A stretch of 64,000 bases of DNA from Castellaniella sp. UBA6218 (GTDB lineage Bacteria; Pseudomonadota; Gammaproteobacteria; Burkholderiales; Burkholderiaceae_B). Under the pieces are notes generated by a model, which saw only the letters and a list, made by a program, of their open reading frames with translations, made no database searches and was not told the DNA's origin. Both the position numbers and the translations under genes were made by a program. Positions 23,742-34,608 of the stretch are shown one piece after another (the first letter of the stretch is position 1; every line of letters starts with the position of its first letter). Where the stretch lies: NCBI GenBank assembly GCA_002421865.1, contig DISE01000119.1, forward strand, positions 1 through 64,000, given 5' to 3'.

Positions 23742-26021
23742 TCAATGGGTACCTGGCGCATCAGGATGGTTCCCGGCCGGCTTCGCGGCGCCTGTCGCGA
23801 AGCGTCCGCCCCGGACGATCACCCGGGCACGATCCAGAACCGCGCCCCGCGCGTCCCGCAGTTCGAACACGTGCGTGCCGGGCCTGGGCGTCCAGTCCGG
23901 CGCCGGGTCCTGGCCGCGAGCCTGAACATAAGGCTCGCCATCCAGGAACCAACGGGCGGCCACCGGCCGCGAACCGGCATCCGCCGCCCGCAGGCGCAGG
24001 CGTTGCCGGTCCCAGGGAATGTCGGGGTCCAGGGCCAGGATGGTGCCGTCCACCGGTTCGGCGATGCGCGGGCTTCCCTGGTCGGCTCGCGTGGCCGGCG
24101 GCGCGAACCGGGCCTGGGCCGTATCCCCCAGGAAATATTCGATGCGCGCGGGCTCCAGTCCCTGGCCGAACACCACTGCCTGGGCGGTGACTTCCGCTGG
24201 TCTGGGAGGAGGCGCAGGCACCCGGTCCCGGTAGAGCCAGTCGAACACATCATGCCAGATGGGACAGGCGCCGCTGACACCCGATACGTTGCGCATGCTG
24301 GCCCCGGCGCTGTTGCCCACCCAGACACCCACCGTGTAGTCCACCGACCAGCCCGCGCACCAGTTGTCACGCATGTCGCGGCTGGTGCCGGTCTTCACCG
24401 CCGTCCAGAAGCGCGTGGTCAGCGGACTGTCCAGCCCAAAGGTCCGGGCGCGCGCCGGACGGTCGGCCAGCATGTCGCCGACGATCCAGGCGGCCTCGGG
24501 CGAATACAGCCGGGTCCCCGCCTGGGGACTGGCGCCGGGTCGCGCCGCCAGGTTCACCGGCGCGTAGTCGCCCCCGCGCGCCAGCGCCCGGTAGGCGTTG
24601 GTCAGGGACAGCAGCGTCACGTCCGCCGAGCCCAGCGCCAGGCTATAGCCATAATAATCTCCGCCCCGGGTCAAAGGCAGGCCCAGGGCGACCAGGCGGC
24701 CGGCCAGCGCATCGGGACCGACCAGCATCAGCGTGCGCACAGCCGGCACGTTCAGTGAGGACGCCAGCGCCGTGCGCGCGCTGACCCAGCCGCCGAACCG
24801 GTGATCGTAATTGTCCGGCACGTAGAGCCCGCCGCCTCCGTCCAGCCCCACCGGGCTGTCGTCCAGCAATGAGGCGGCCGTCAGGCGCCGCTGATCCAGC
24901 GCCATACCGTACAGAAAGGGTTTCAGGGTCGAACCCGCCTGGCGAATGGCACGCGCATGATCCACATCGGCGGCCTCGGACAGCGCACCGGACGAGCCCA
25001 CATAGGCCAGCACGGCGCCGCTGCGGTTGTCCAGCACCACCACGGCGGCGTCGGTCACTCCCGTGCCGCGCAATTCCTCCAGATGCCGGCGCACGGCGCG
25101 CACCGCCGTCTCCTGCAGCATGGAATCCAGGGTGGAGCGGATCTCGCCCCGCGCATCGGCCTGACCGGCGTCCCATAACAGCCGGGCCCAATGCGGCGCC
25201 AGCGCCGGCGCGTCGAAACGCGCCTGATGGACACGCGACAAGGCCGCCTGCGTGAAATCCCGCAGGCCCCGGCATTCGCCGGGTCGGCCCAGTTCGCGCA
25301 GCAGGGCGCAGCCGCGCTGAACCAGCGTCGGGAGCGTCGCGTTCGGACCGCGCAGCAGCACGGCGGCCAGGGCGGCTTCGCGCAGCGTCAGACCGGAGGC
25401 GTGTTTCTGAAACATCACACGCGACAGGGCATCGACCCCGACCAGTTCGCCGCGCCAGGCCGCAAGGTTCAGATAAGCCTCCAGGATCTCGGCCTTCGAC
25501 CAACGGGATTCCAGCGCCCGGGCCGCCCGCATCTGGTCGATCTTCTGCAGGACATCCCTCCCGCCCGGCCCGCGCCGCAGCCCGGGGTCCAGCAAGGCCG
25601 CCAGTTGCATGCTCAAGGTCGAGGCGCCCCGCCGGACGCCATCGCCCCAGGCGGACGACCAGGCCGCCGAAGCGCTCGCCAGCCAGTCCACCCCGCCATG
25701 TTCATAGAAACGCCGGTCCTCGGACAGGACCACGGCCCGCTGCAAGGCGACCGAGACCTCGGCCAGAGGCAGCCAGTCGCCGCGCCGGCTGGAAAAATCC
25801 ATACGCAGGCGCTGCAGTTCCCGTCCGTCCGAGGCCAGCAGCCGCGCGTCGGACGGACGCCAGTCCGCCCGGACGGCCGCGTAGTCCGGCGGGAACGGAA
25901 CCGGAACCTGCGCCTGGGCCAGGGGCGCCGCCAGCGCCAGGATCAGGGCCAGGCCCGGCAAGGACGCGGCGGCACGCCGAACCCGGCGGCGCATCCGGTC
26001 CCACGGTTCCATCCGGCCCAT
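23742..26021 (-). CDS. pbpC: Penicillin-binding protein 1C
   Basis: 759-residue bifunctional murein synthase family protein. The ATG at 26021 overlaps the stop of the alpha-2-macroglobulin gene (ATGA), which decides the start; the longer frame lies inside that gene. One N-terminal membrane anchor (residues about 22-37). Family-51 transglycosylase with catalytic Glu101 in SEDRRFYEHGG and the STLSMQLAALL motif. Transpeptidase with Ser364 (AGSTLKPF), SSLNVPA and K543TGTS. C-terminal PBP1C domain (BiPBP_C, residues about 670-755). PBP1C genes are characteristically paired with bacterial alpha-2-macroglobulins; together they are thought to defend or repair the envelope. Confidence 0.96.
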   Translation of the reverse strand: MGRMEPWDRMRRRVRRAAASLPGLALILALAAPLAQAQVPVPFPPDYAAVRADWRPSDARLLASDGRELQRLRMDFSSRRGDWLPLAEVSVALQRAVVLSEDRRFYEHGGVDWLASASAAWSSAWGDGVRRGASTLSMQLAALLDPGLRRGPGGRDVLQKIDQMRAARALESRWSKAEILEAYLNLAAWRGELVGVDALSRVMFQKHASGLTLREAALAAVLLRGPNATLPTLVQRGCALLRELGRPGECRGLRDFTQAALSRVHQARFDAPALAPHWARLLWDAGQADARGEIRSTLDSMLQETAVRAVRRHLEELRGTGVTDAAVVVLDNRSGAVLAYVGSSGALSEAADVDHARAIRQAGSTLKPFLYGMALDQRRLTAASLLDDSPVGLDGGGGLYVPDNYDHRFGGWVSARTALASSLNVPAVRTLMLVGPDALAGRLVALGLPLTRGGDYYGYSLALGSADVTLLSLTNAYRALARGGDYAPVNLAARPGASPQAGTRLYSPEAAWIVGDMLADRPARARTFGLDSPLTTRFWTAVKTGTSRDMRDNWCAGWSVDYTVGVWVGNSAGASMRNVSGVSGACPIWHDVFDWLYRDRVPAPPPRPAEVTAQAVVFGQGLEPARIEYFLGDTAQARFAPPATRADQGSPRIAEPVDGTILALDPDIPWDRQRLRLRAADAGSRPVAARWFLDGEPYVQARGQDPAPDWTPRPGTHVFELRDARGAVLDRARVIVRGGRFATGAAKPAGNHPDAPGTH

Positions 26022-29000
26022 CAGGGCTGAGGCTCCACACGCAGGGAGACGTTGGGCGCCTCGCCGAAGACATCCGGCTGGTACAGGGCCTCGGCGCGCG
26101 TCGGCGGCAACTGGTAATCCCCCGGCACGTTCAGCCGTACCGTGTATTCCAGTGTGCGCTCGCCGGGTTCCATCACTTCGTAGTAGGCCCGGAACACGCC
26201 GGCGTCGCGTTCGACGAAGCTGGGCCGGTTCCACCAGTCTTCCTGGTTTTCACCCGCCGTCGTCAGGCTGGAATCACGCCCCAGGCCACCGCCCAGGATG
26301 GACGCCCCCGCCGGCACCGGGTCGCTGACCACGGACCACACCAGGGCTTCGCGGGCCCGGACGCGCAATCGAACGCGGTAGACATCACCCACCGACCAGC
26401 GATCCGGCCGCGCCTGAAACACCGGTGTCACCGTGCGCTCGACCTGCAGGCCGGCGTCCCTGGCCTGCGTCAAGGGCACGGCGGCGCGCGCCAGGACCGT
26501 GGCCCACCCGCCCCCCTGTCCCTGCTGGCTGATTTCCAGCGTGCCCTCGCGGCCACGCGGCCAAGGCAGGTCCAGCGACTGCCGACGGATGCCATCCGCC
26601 AGAGGCATGTCGGCCCAGGACAGCACGGCCGGCTCGCCCGGGGGCAAGGCCACCCGCACCGCGCCCTCGCCCGCATGGGTTTCCATCCTGCGGGTGAACT
26701 GATCCACCGCCAGCGTGCCCAGGACATTGGCCGTGGTCGTGGACCAGGCGCCCCCGCGCTGCATGGACAGCAGGCCGGTCAACAGGCGCGGCAGATCCTC
26801 GCGCCAGCCGGGCCGGTCCAGCACCGTCATCAGCAAGCGGGCCTGGGCCGTGGCGGGATTGCTCATCAGCCACCAGCCCGAGTCCACCGTGTCGTCGGCC
26901 AGGACCAGCGTCGTCCCATGCCTCGACAAGCGCGCGCGCAACACGGTTTCGGCCTGGGTCGAAAGTGCTTCACGGTCGGCCAGATCCGGTACGTGCCGCA
27001 GGATCGAGAGCCAGGTGACCACGGCAGCCGTCGGCCAGTCGCTGACTTCCAGCGCGAAGCTGTCCAGCATGCCGGGCTGCCAGGCGCCGGCCAACGCCAG
27101 CGCGTCGACGGCGATCAGCCTGCGCCAGAACTCGTCGCGCACGGGCGCCCAGCCGTCCTCCGTCAGGCGGCCGGACACATAGTCCTGCAACGCGGCCAGC
27201 ATGCCCTCGCGCGTCCCGGCGGGCAACCGGTAGGCGTCGTCCGCGGCCCGCGCAGAGAGCTCCAGCAGATGCGCCGTCAGGACCACACTGCCCCGGCCAC
27301 CCGGGAAATACGACAGCAGGCCGGATTCTGTCTGGTAGTCGGGCAGGCGCCGCATCAACGCCCGCCACGCATCCGGATCCCGCCGTCCCAGCGCCTTGGC
27401 GCTGAGCTGCTCGACGCAGGCATAGGGATAGGCGTCCAGCCAGGCGCGCACGCCGGGCAGGGATCCCGCCAGACTGGATTGCAGGCTGACCCGGACGCCG
27501 CCGCGCGCCACGCCGGCGGCATCGGTCAGCGCCCGCGCCGGGGCGCCCACCGGCACCCGCTGCGGCACGCCGCCCACGATCCGCAGCAGCGCGGCCTGGC
27601 GCACCATCACCGGCACCGCGGGCAGCAGCGTCTGCGCGACCGATATCCGGTCGGATGCCGCCTCACCCTCTGTGGTGCGCGCCTCGAAAAGCCAGTTCAG
27701 CGTTCCGGTTTCCGACTGGCCCGACAGCGGCGGCGCCGTCACCGGCCAGGCCACGGTCTTCGCCGCGCCCGCTTCGAGCCGCAGCGTCTGCCCAGGCAAG
27801 GCCTGTCCGGCCCCGTCCGCCGGCGTCACGCTCGCCGACAGCGACAGCGCCATCGGCCGGTCCGTGCGATTGCGCACCGTCGCCCGCGCCTCGTAATGGT
27901 CGCCTTCGCGCGCCACCAGAGGCAGTCCCGACACCACTTGCAGATCCTGGGTGCTGACGATGTCCGTGAACCCGGTGCCGAACAGGTCCGGCCCCTGATC
28001 GACCACGGCCACCAGCCTGAAACGCGTCAGGGAATCGTTCAGCGGCACCTCCAGCGTGGCCTGGCCCTGCGCATCCAGCGTCAGGTCGCCGCGCCACAGC
28101 AGACGCGTGTCGAACAGTTCCCGCGTGGCGTTGAAGCCGCCGCCCCCGCCCGCCGCCACCGCCTTGCGGCCGTAATGGCGGCGGCCGACGACCTCGCCCT
28201 GTCCGGTGGCGGTCTCCACACCGTAGTCGCGCTCCACGCGCATGGCGCGCAGCAGGTCCCAGCTGGCATTGGCACGCAATTCCAGCAGGGCCTCGTCCAC
28301 GGCGACGAAGGCCACACCGGCCCCGGCGGCCGGCTTGCCATCGGGCCGGGTCGCCTGGATGCGGACCTGGGCGCGCTGGCGCACCTGATAAGTGTCGCGG
28401 TCGGCCTCGACCTTGACCTGCAGGCGGTCGGCTTCGCTCTGGACCCGGATGCCCGCCAGGCCGAAGCGGAACGCCGGCTTGGCCAGATCGACCAGGCCGG
28501 TGGGTTCCGGCGCGTCGTCGGAGCGGGCGGAGCGCGCCTCCATCCAGTCCAGAGGATGACGCCAGCCCCAATCGAAAAACGACGCCCAGGGCACCTGGCG
28601 GATCCGGCCGCGTACGGCCAGCACAGAGACGTAGACATTCGGCCCCCAGCCCGCCCGCACGGGCAGGCGCACGACGGGCGCGTCGCCGTCGAGCTCGACC
28701 ACATGCGTCTCCAGCACACCCTCGCGCTCCACCGCCACCAGCGCGCGCGCCTGGCGGAACGGCATGCGCACGGTGAACTCGGCGGTCTCGCCGGGCTTGT
28801 AGTCGGCCTTGGCGGGGATCACGTCGATCCGGTCGTCATTGCCCTCGCCGAACCAGGCCTCGTCCCCCCACACCCAGATCGAAGTCGAGGCGCGCGACAC
28901 GCGCGACTGCGCATCCCGGGCCTGGGCGAACAATTCGATCCGGCCGTCCCGGTCGAGGCTGACCGGGCATTCCAGCTGCCCCTTGGCGTCGGTCTTCCCC

Positions 29001-31963
29001 TGGCACAGGGTGCCCAGGGAGGCGACCTGTTCATGGGAATCGTAGGCGTAGAAGCCGCCCACCAGCCGCTTGCGGGTGCTGTAGGTCGTGCGCACACGGC
29101 CATCCAGCTGGACCGGCACGCCGGCCTGCGGTCGTCCGGCCGGATCCAGCGCCAGCAGCGTGACGTGGGATTTTTCCCCGCGCGACAGCCAGCGCCCCGT
29201 CCGCAAGCCGACCACCGTCGCCGAAGGCCAGACCTGCGCCGTCTGGGCCAGCGTCTGGATCTCGCCGGCGGGGTCCTGGAAGGAAGCCTCGAACAGCCAG
29301 GACTGGGGCTCGGCCGGTCGAGGCAGATCCGTCAGGTCCACCCGCGCCCCGCCCTGCGCATCCAGGCGCAACGGGCGGCGGTCGAGGATCAGCCGCCGCA
29401 GGCCGGAGGCCGCGGCATCCTCGCCGGCGACGCCTTCCACCCCGAAGCTGAAATCGTCGTACCCGGCGAAACTCGGCGTCAGGGGCCGCGCCACCGCCGA
29501 CAGCGTAGCGGGCAGGTCGCGGGCCGGCCCTCCCGAAACCCAGGCCAGTTGCAGATCGGCACGCACCGATTGCGGCGCCACCAGCGGCCCTGCGGCCCGC
29601 GCATCGTCCCCCGCGATCTTCAGCGAGCCGGTCAGCAGCGGCAGCTTGAAGGACTCGACCCGGAAATCGCCGGCATGCAGCCAGGGAGTCCAGTCGTCGG
29701 CCGACCCGCGCGCCGCTGGCTGCAGCTCGATCGAATAGGTGCCCAGGCGGGCCTTGCGCGGGATCGTGTAGTCCAGCAGGGCGTATTGCCCCCCGCCGGG
29801 GCTGGTCTTCCAGTCCAGCGCCAGCGTTTCGGCATCGCCCGAACCTTCGTGCGTCAGCCGCACCTGCGCGGGCAGGCGGCCGGCCGGCAGGTTTTCCACC
29901 CCGTCGCGGCCCAAGCGGCGCAGGAAGAGCTTCATGGACACCGTTTCCCCCACCCGCAGCAACGTGCGATCCAGCACCGCGTGGGCCACCAGATCGGGAT
30001 CCGGGGAGCGGTTGACCGGCACGTTGAAGCGCCAGGGCTCGATGCCCCTGCTCCAGCCGGACCAGGCAAAGGAAAAATCCGCCCGGCCACGGGCCTGGGG
30101 ATGATCGGCGGCGATGCGCGCCGTGACGAACACCCCCGATTGGCCCGTGCCTTCGCAGTACTTGTCCGTCGGCACGGGTGCGTCCGCATGCCAGAGCCCC
30201 CGCGCGTCGGTCTCCCCGTCCAGCAGACGCCGCCCGTCGCAATCGAGCACCGCCACCCGGGCGCCCCCGACCGGACGGCCCTGGTCGAGCGACGTCACCC
30301 AGACCAGGGTGTCGTCGCGCCCCGCTTTCAGGTGGACCGCCAGGTTCGTCACCAGCACCGCCGAACGCACATGCATGACCTGATCGTCCGAGGACGCGCC
30401 TTCGCGCTTAAGCAGCGCGGCGCCCAGGCGGGGCGAGGCGACCTCCAGCACGTGCAACCCCGGATCGGCCAGAGGAATGCCGACCATTTCGATGTCCTTG
30501 CCCTGCGCATCCTGGACGCCGGGCAGCGTCAACGTCCGGACCGCGTCCTTGGGTCCGAACACGGAACGCGAGCGCACGTCGACGAGGGGCTCGCCTTCCC
30601 GGGCCGCGCGCGGCGGGCGCAGCGCCAGCCGGTCTTCGAACTGGCCGGCCGTCATCCGGCCGTCCTGGAGATTCGTGACCCGTGCATACCATTGCAGGGC
30701 CCGGACATCGTCCGTGATCACCTGGTCGCTCACCTGACCGGCGGACAGGACCAGATCCCGGGTCCGCAGCTGGGGCTCGACCCGGCGCAGGGCCAGGGGC
30801 GCCAGCGCGGGCCGCTCCTGGCCCGGCGCCCCCTCGGCGAAACGTTCGACGATGCCGAAATCGCCGGAGGCGAACTTCGCCAGCGGGGGCATGGCGTCCA
30901 TCCCGATCGTCAGGGGAAAGCGGTCCGCGTTGGCCAGCGGCAATCCCATATCGTCGCGCAGCGTATCGGGCAGCGTCAGCGTCAAGGTCGACCGCTCCTC
31001 GAAAGGAGGATCGAATTGCAGGGTCTCGACCGTGTCGCCCGACGGATCCTCGCCATCGGGGCCGAACTGTCGCGCCACGCGCGGCCCCTGCGGGGTGTCC
31101 AGTGCGACGCGTGCCGCCAGGTCCCGGGGCACGGGCCTGGAGAAGGCCACGAGAATGGGAAACAGCGGCGAACACGGCGCCTGCGCGTTCGTCCGCGTGC
31201 AGCTCATGACCGCGTTGAACGCGGCGCGGACCTGGAAGTCCTCCGCGAAACCGGTCGTGGAAGGCACGCCCGGCCGTCCACCCCGCCCCTCGGAACGTAC
31301 GCCGGCCTCCACCACCAGCCGCACCTGCGCCTTGGGCGGCAGCAGACGTTTGCACTGCAGCAAGCGGGCGTCATCCCAGGCATCCGCCTCGTCGACGCCG
31401 GCCACCGCTTTCAGGATCCGCGCGCGGTCCACGCCGGTCACCAGGCGCGTCGGCACGGCCTCGCCCAGGCCCTCGACCTCGCAATAGGCATGGTCCAGCA
31501 AGGACCGCGTGTCCGGCGCGGCGTTGAACCGCAGCACGAAGACCTGATCCTCCGAGATCGTGCGGTCCCAGGGCCTCACCAGGCGGGCACGCGGCCCGCC
31601 GGTGGCGAAACGGCGCGCGTCGCCTGCCAGCGGCTGGCCCTGGAGATCGCGGAAATCCGGATTGGGCCTGGCCTGGCACGACACCGCGCCCGCCAGCGGC
31701 TTGTCGAAGACATAGACCCAATGCCGCGGATCGGCCCAACGGCCCGATCCCGTGACCGCGTCGTCGTCGCAGGCGATCAGGAACGGATCGGCCGCCGCCG
31801 CATCGCCCAGCGCCACGGCCGGCGCATCGAAATCCGCCTGAACCCGGGCAATCCGGGCCATCATGCCCTCCGGGGAAAACCGTGTCACAGACAGGGCGTG
31901 AGCCGAGGCGGAGCCGCAGAGAATCAGCGCCGCCAGGGCGATGCGTGGGAAAGGATGCCGCAT
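26021..31963 (-). CDS. Periplasmic alpha-2-macroglobulin family protein
   Basis: 1980-residue protease trap (bacterial A2M, YfhM/ECAM type). Start at the ATG at 31963 after a clear GGGAGGG; the signal peptide MRHPFPRIALAALILCGSA is cleaved near SAHA, and the position before its Cys does not fit a lipobox, so the protein appears periplasmic and not lipid-anchored, unlike E. coli YfhM. Order: MG/immunoglobulin-like domains, A2M core with the GGGGGFNATRELFDT bait-adjacent segment, and the thioester motif YACVEQL with Cys1516, in the CxEQ form usual for a functional thioester. The downstream pbpC overlaps by 1 codon. It is predicted to trap proteases that breach the outer membrane. Confidence 0.95.
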   Translation of the reverse strand: MRHPFPRIALAALILCGSASAHALSVTRFSPEGMMARIARVQADFDAPAVALGDAAAADPFLIACDDDAVTGSGRWADPRHWVYVFDKPLAGAVSCQARPNPDFRDLQGQPLAGDARRFATGGPRARLVRPWDRTISEDQVFVLRFNAAPDTRSLLDHAYCEVEGLGEAVPTRLVTGVDRARILKAVAGVDEADAWDDARLLQCKRLLPPKAQVRLVVEAGVRSEGRGGRPGVPSTTGFAEDFQVRAAFNAVMSCTRTNAQAPCSPLFPILVAFSRPVPRDLAARVALDTPQGPRVARQFGPDGEDPSGDTVETLQFDPPFEERSTLTLTLPDTLRDDMGLPLANADRFPLTIGMDAMPPLAKFASGDFGIVERFAEGAPGQERPALAPLALRRVEPQLRTRDLVLSAGQVSDQVITDDVRALQWYARVTNLQDGRMTAGQFEDRLALRPPRAAREGEPLVDVRSRSVFGPKDAVRTLTLPGVQDAQGKDIEMVGIPLADPGLHVLEVASPRLGAALLKREGASSDDQVMHVRSAVLVTNLAVHLKAGRDDTLVWVTSLDQGRPVGGARVAVLDCDGRRLLDGETDARGLWHADAPVPTDKYCEGTGQSGVFVTARIAADHPQARGRADFSFAWSGWSRGIEPWRFNVPVNRSPDPDLVAHAVLDRTLLRVGETVSMKLFLRRLGRDGVENLPAGRLPAQVRLTHEGSGDAETLALDWKTSPGGGQYALLDYTIPRKARLGTYSIELQPAARGSADDWTPWLHAGDFRVESFKLPLLTGSLKIAGDDARAAGPLVAPQSVRADLQLAWVSGGPARDLPATLSAVARPLTPSFAGYDDFSFGVEGVAGEDAAASGLRRLILDRRPLRLDAQGGARVDLTDLPRPAEPQSWLFEASFQDPAGEIQTLAQTAQVWPSATVVGLRTGRWLSRGEKSHVTLLALDPAGRPQAGVPVQLDGRVRTTYSTRKRLVGGFYAYDSHEQVASLGTLCQGKTDAKGQLECPVSLDRDGRIELFAQARDAQSRVSRASTSIWVWGDEAWFGEGNDDRIDVIPAKADYKPGETAEFTVRMPFRQARALVAVEREGVLETHVVELDGDAPVVRLPVRAGWGPNVYVSVLAVRGRIRQVPWASFFDWGWRHPLDWMEARSARSDDAPEPTGLVDLAKPAFRFGLAGIRVQSEADRLQVKVEADRDTYQVRQRAQVRIQATRPDGKPAAGAGVAFVAVDEALLELRANASWDLLRAMRVERDYGVETATGQGEVVGRRHYGRKAVAAGGGGGFNATRELFDTRLLWRGDLTLDAQGQATLEVPLNDSLTRFRLVAVVDQGPDLFGTGFTDIVSTQDLQVVSGLPLVAREGDHYEARATVRNRTDRPMALSLSASVTPADGAGQALPGQTLRLEAGAAKTVAWPVTAPPLSGQSETGTLNWLFEARTTEGEAASDRISVAQTLLPAVPVMVRQAALLRIVGGVPQRVPVGAPARALTDAAGVARGGVRVSLQSSLAGSLPGVRAWLDAYPYACVEQLSAKALGRRDPDAWRALMRRLPDYQTESGLLSYFPGGRGSVVLTAHLLELSARAADDAYRLPAGTREGMLAALQDYVSGRLTEDGWAPVRDEFWRRLIAVDALALAGAWQPGMLDSFALEVSDWPTAAVVTWLSILRHVPDLADREALSTQAETVLRARLSRHGTTLVLADDTVDSGWWLMSNPATAQARLLMTVLDRPGWREDLPRLLTGLLSMQRGGAWSTTTANVLGTLAVDQFTRRMETHAGEGAVRVALPPGEPAVLSWADMPLADGIRRQSLDLPWPRGREGTLEISQQGQGGGWATVLARAAVPLTQARDAGLQVERTVTPVFQARPDRWSVGDVYRVRLRVRAREALVWSVVSDPVPAGASILGGGLGRDSSLTTAGENQEDWWNRPSFVERDAGVFRAYYEVMEPGERTLEYTVRLNVPGDYQLPPTRAEALYQPDVFGEAPNVSLRVEPQP

Positions 31964-32026
31964 GAATAGCCCTCCCGGGCTTGCTGTTTTTATGTCCGGC
32001 GACCAGATTACCATTGGCGCGGGGAC

Positions 32027-32053
32027 TTGTTCAGCCGAACCCTATGCGATAAT
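32027..32053 (+). promoter_or_regulatory. Possible promoter of tRNA-Ile2
   Basis: TTGTTC (32027-32032) and GATAAT (32048-32053) lie about 45 nt upstream of the tRNA. The 15-bp spacer is short; shifting to TAATGC gives 17 bp with a poorer -10. Weak but the only candidate in this gap. Confidence 0.3.
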
Positions 32054-32096
32054 GCCGGACTTCCGGCCCCGGGCGCACCCTGCGCCGGGCGGGATC

Positions 32097-32175
<79 letters not shown>

Positions 32176-32181
32176 GAATTG

Positions 32182-32211
32182 AAAAGCCAACCTTTCGGGG
32201 TTGGCTTTTTC
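32182..32211 (+). terminator. Rho-independent terminator of tRNA-Ile2
   Basis: AAAGCCAACC/GGTTGGCTTT stem with a TTTCGG-type loop followed by T5C, starting 7 nt after the CCA end of the tRNA. Confidence 0.9.
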
Positions 32212-32658
32212 GTTTGTGTCGCCGTGTCGCCACTGTCGCCACGAATGTCCGTGAAAGCCGGTACCAAGGCGTGGCCCTGCCGGGCATGTCGCCCTGAACC
32301 CGCTCAACTCCCCTCCATTAACTTCACCCCCGATACCGTAGCCATCGAATGGGCTTGCCCCGCACGAAAGAGCGTCCCCTATCCTACAACGGCGTTTTAT
32401 CAGCACTACGCCGCATTGGTTGCAGCGACAAGAAGATGCCGGACCACGGCGTCGAGCGATGACGCGCACTGTATTGGCAGAACGACTGAAGCTCGACGAA
32501 CGATGCGCTTTCCCTGCATGGCGACTGTGCGTAGTTGCTGTGACTGTCAAGAATCCTCATAAACTGCAAGCCACGATATTGTCGCAACGCCTGGATCAAG
32601 AACGCTTCACATCCGTGGCATGGTGATTTTCTATATTCGAATATTTATTGGAGTTGAC
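32212..32658 (+). other. Gene-poor 450-bp stretch between tRNA-Ile2 and the carboxylesterase gene
   Basis: No ORF here resembles a known protein in either strand. Base composition drifts visibly to more A+T toward 32659. It begins with short GTGTCGCC-type repeats (32216-32240). A GGAG-N5-GTG at its end marks the esterase start. No integrase, transposase or inverted-repeat end was recognised, although the position just 3' of a tRNA is a common integration site. Confidence 0.5.
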
Positions 32659-34323
32659 GTGGTTAAAAAGAGATGGGCAGCAAGTATTGCCGGGGCGGCG
32701 CTGACTTTTTCGCTGGTTTTTTGCAACACGACGACACTGGCCAAGCCGGCCGATTCTGACCATACGGCCAACCGAACACCAATAGTCACAACCGACACGG
32801 GCAAGGTGCAGGGCGCCATGCGTAACGATGTGCTGGAATTTCGCGGCATTCCGTATGGCACCTCGCCAGCGGGTGAGCAACGCTGGAGGTTGGCGCAGCC
32901 GGCGCAGCCGTGGAGCGGTGTGCTGCAAGCGGTCGACTTTAAGCCAGCCTGCGCGCAGGCTGCTCGCTATAACCTGACAGAATCCAGCGACAACGAAGAT
33001 TGCCTGCACCTTAACGTCTCCCTGCCTTACAAGAGCGGCCAACTGATCGACCATAAGCGCCCGGTGATCGTGTGGATCCACGGCGGCGCTTTCGTCGGTG
33101 GTTCCAGTTCGCTGTACCGTCTGGACCGTTTGGCCAGCATGGCTGACGCGGTCGTGGTGTCGATCAATTACCGCCTAGGCGTGTTCGGCTTCATGCCACA
33201 CCCGGGTTTCGACGCTAACAATAATGGCGGCTACGCGCTGGAAGACCAGCGGCTGGCCATGCGCTGGGTGAAGAACAACATCGCGGCCTTCGGCGGCGAC
33301 CCGGAAAACATCACGCTGGCCGGCGAGTCGGCCGGCGGCGCATCAGCCTGCATGCATCTGCTGACGCCGGAACAGAGCGAAGGCCTGTTCCACAAGGCAA
33401 TCATCCAGAGCGCCGCCTGTTCCTTCCAATTGCGCAGCGCGAAGGACTGGAACGAATTCGGCAGCAAGGTCGCCAAAGAAGTCGGTTGCACCGACCCCTC
33501 CCATGCGGTTGCCTGCATGCGCGGCAAGGGCGTTCAGGAGTTGATCGCGGCAGGTGACAGAGCAGCGGGCGGCGACCTGATGGCGTTCGCTCCGGTCTAC
33601 GGTACCAAGACCCTGCCACGCCAGGGGCTGGATTCGCTCAAAGAGGGCAAGTTCGTGAAGGTGCCTGTGATGTACGGCGGCACACGCGACGAACTGCGAC
33701 TGTACGTCGGCTATGACGTACAGGCAGGCAAGAGCATCACCGCCGACAATTACAGCAAATATATCAGCGCGATTTACGGCGAAAACGCCAAGGCCGTGCA
33801 GCAGCGCTACCCGCTCTCCGCCGACTCGTCCGCACCGGCCGCACTCGGGTCATTGATGTCCGACTTCCGCCCAGATATCGGCATCAATCATTGCCTGTAT
33901 GTTGACACCGCCAGGCTGTTGTCGCGCCATGTGCCGGTCTACCAGCTAGATTTCGCCGACCGCGATGCGCCGGCGCTCGGCGTGTCGATTCCGGCCAAAC
34001 CCGATCCGGGATTCAAGCTCGGCGCAGTGCATTCGTCGGAACTGAATTCCTTCTTCCCGAATTTTTCCAACACCTCGAAAATGAACGCACCCGACCTAGG
34101 GGCTGCATCACAGGCGCTGGCCGACCAGATGGTACAAACCTGGGCCAGCTTCATCCGCACCGGCGTGCCGACGGCGAACGGCTTGCCCGCCTGGGAAAAT
34201 TTCAAGACACGCGGCGCGACGATGCGCTTTGAACCGGGCAAGAGCGCGCTGTTCGATGCCGCGAAAGAATATCAATGCAGCTTCTGGCAGGAGCTATATG
34301 CGGAGAAATTCGGCACCAACTGA
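32659..34323 (+). CDS. Secreted type-B carboxylesterase
   Basis: 554-residue alpha/beta hydrolase of the carboxylesterase/cholinesterase family. The start is taken as GTG at 32659 because GGAG lies 5 nt before it and it gives a clean Sec signal peptide ([20 protein letters not shown], cleavage after TTTLA); an ATG at 32620 would put 13 hydrophobic residues in front. Motifs: [32 protein letters not shown] oxyanion loop, GESAGG nucleophile Ser224, RDE acidic residue, and catalytic His in GAVHSSEL. Substrate unknown. Codon use and composition differ from the GC-rich flanks, suggesting transfer. Monocistronic. Confidence 0.92.
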   Translation: MVKKRWAASIAGAALTFSLVFCNTTTLAKPADSDHTANRTPIVTTDTGKVQGAMRNDVLEFRGIPYGTSPAGEQRWRLAQPAQPWSGVLQAVDFKPACAQAARYNLTESSDNEDCLHLNVSLPYKSGQLIDHKRPVIVWIHGGAFVGGSSSLYRLDRLASMADAVVVSINYRLGVFGFMPHPGFDANNNGGYALEDQRLAMRWVKNNIAAFGGDPENITLAGESAGGASACMHLLTPEQSEGLFHKAIIQSAACSFQLRSAKDWNEFGSKVAKEVGCTDPSHAVACMRGKGVQELIAAGDRAAGGDLMAFAPVYGTKTLPRQGLDSLKEGKFVKVPVMYGGTRDELRLYVGYDVQAGKSITADNYSKYISAIYGENAKAVQQRYPLSADSSAPAALGSLMSDFRPDIGINHCLYVDTARLLSRHVPVYQLDFADRDAPALGVSIPAKPDPGFKLGAVHSSELNSFFPNFSNTSKMNAPDLGAASQALADQMVQTWASFIRTGVPTANGLPAWENFKTRGATMRFEPGKSALFDAAKEYQCSFWQELYAEKFGTN

Positions 34324-34608
34324 TAACGGCGCTGGAAATGGATGCGGTCCCGCTCGATAGGCGTCACTTTGCCTTGCTCACACAGGTCCATCGGGCGTCG
34401 GGCTGGAAAACCGTCCACGATGCCGTCGAGGATCTGCTGGTCCGTTGCACAGTCTAGGAAATCCCAGGAAGCGCATGCAAGCACGCGCAGTAGGCCGAGC
34501 AACCTTCCTTTCGCAGTGATTCAGCAAACATGGAGAACCTCCTGTGCGGGCAATCCGACGCTTACTTTGTTATGCCTGGCAAATACCGGATAGCACGCTG
34601 GGCACACT
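34324..34608. other. 285-bp spacer without a recognisable gene
   Basis: Between the esterase and the orphan gene. Short overlapping ORFs exist on both strands (for example about 75 codons on minus, 34272-34502) but none shows a family motif or a ribosome-binding site. It may hold remnants of an older insertion. Confidence 0.4.

Noticed and set aside
26675..31969. 1764-codon open frame on the plus strand across the macroglobulin gene
   Set aside because: It is antisense to a protein with signal peptide and thioester motif; its own sequence is Arg/Gln/His/Pro-rich without any domain, as expected for a shadow frame in GC-rich DNA.
32176..32658. Integrase or attachment-site duplication next to tRNA-Ile2
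   Set aside because: No integrase motif and no second copy of the tRNA 3' end could be found by reading through 35430.
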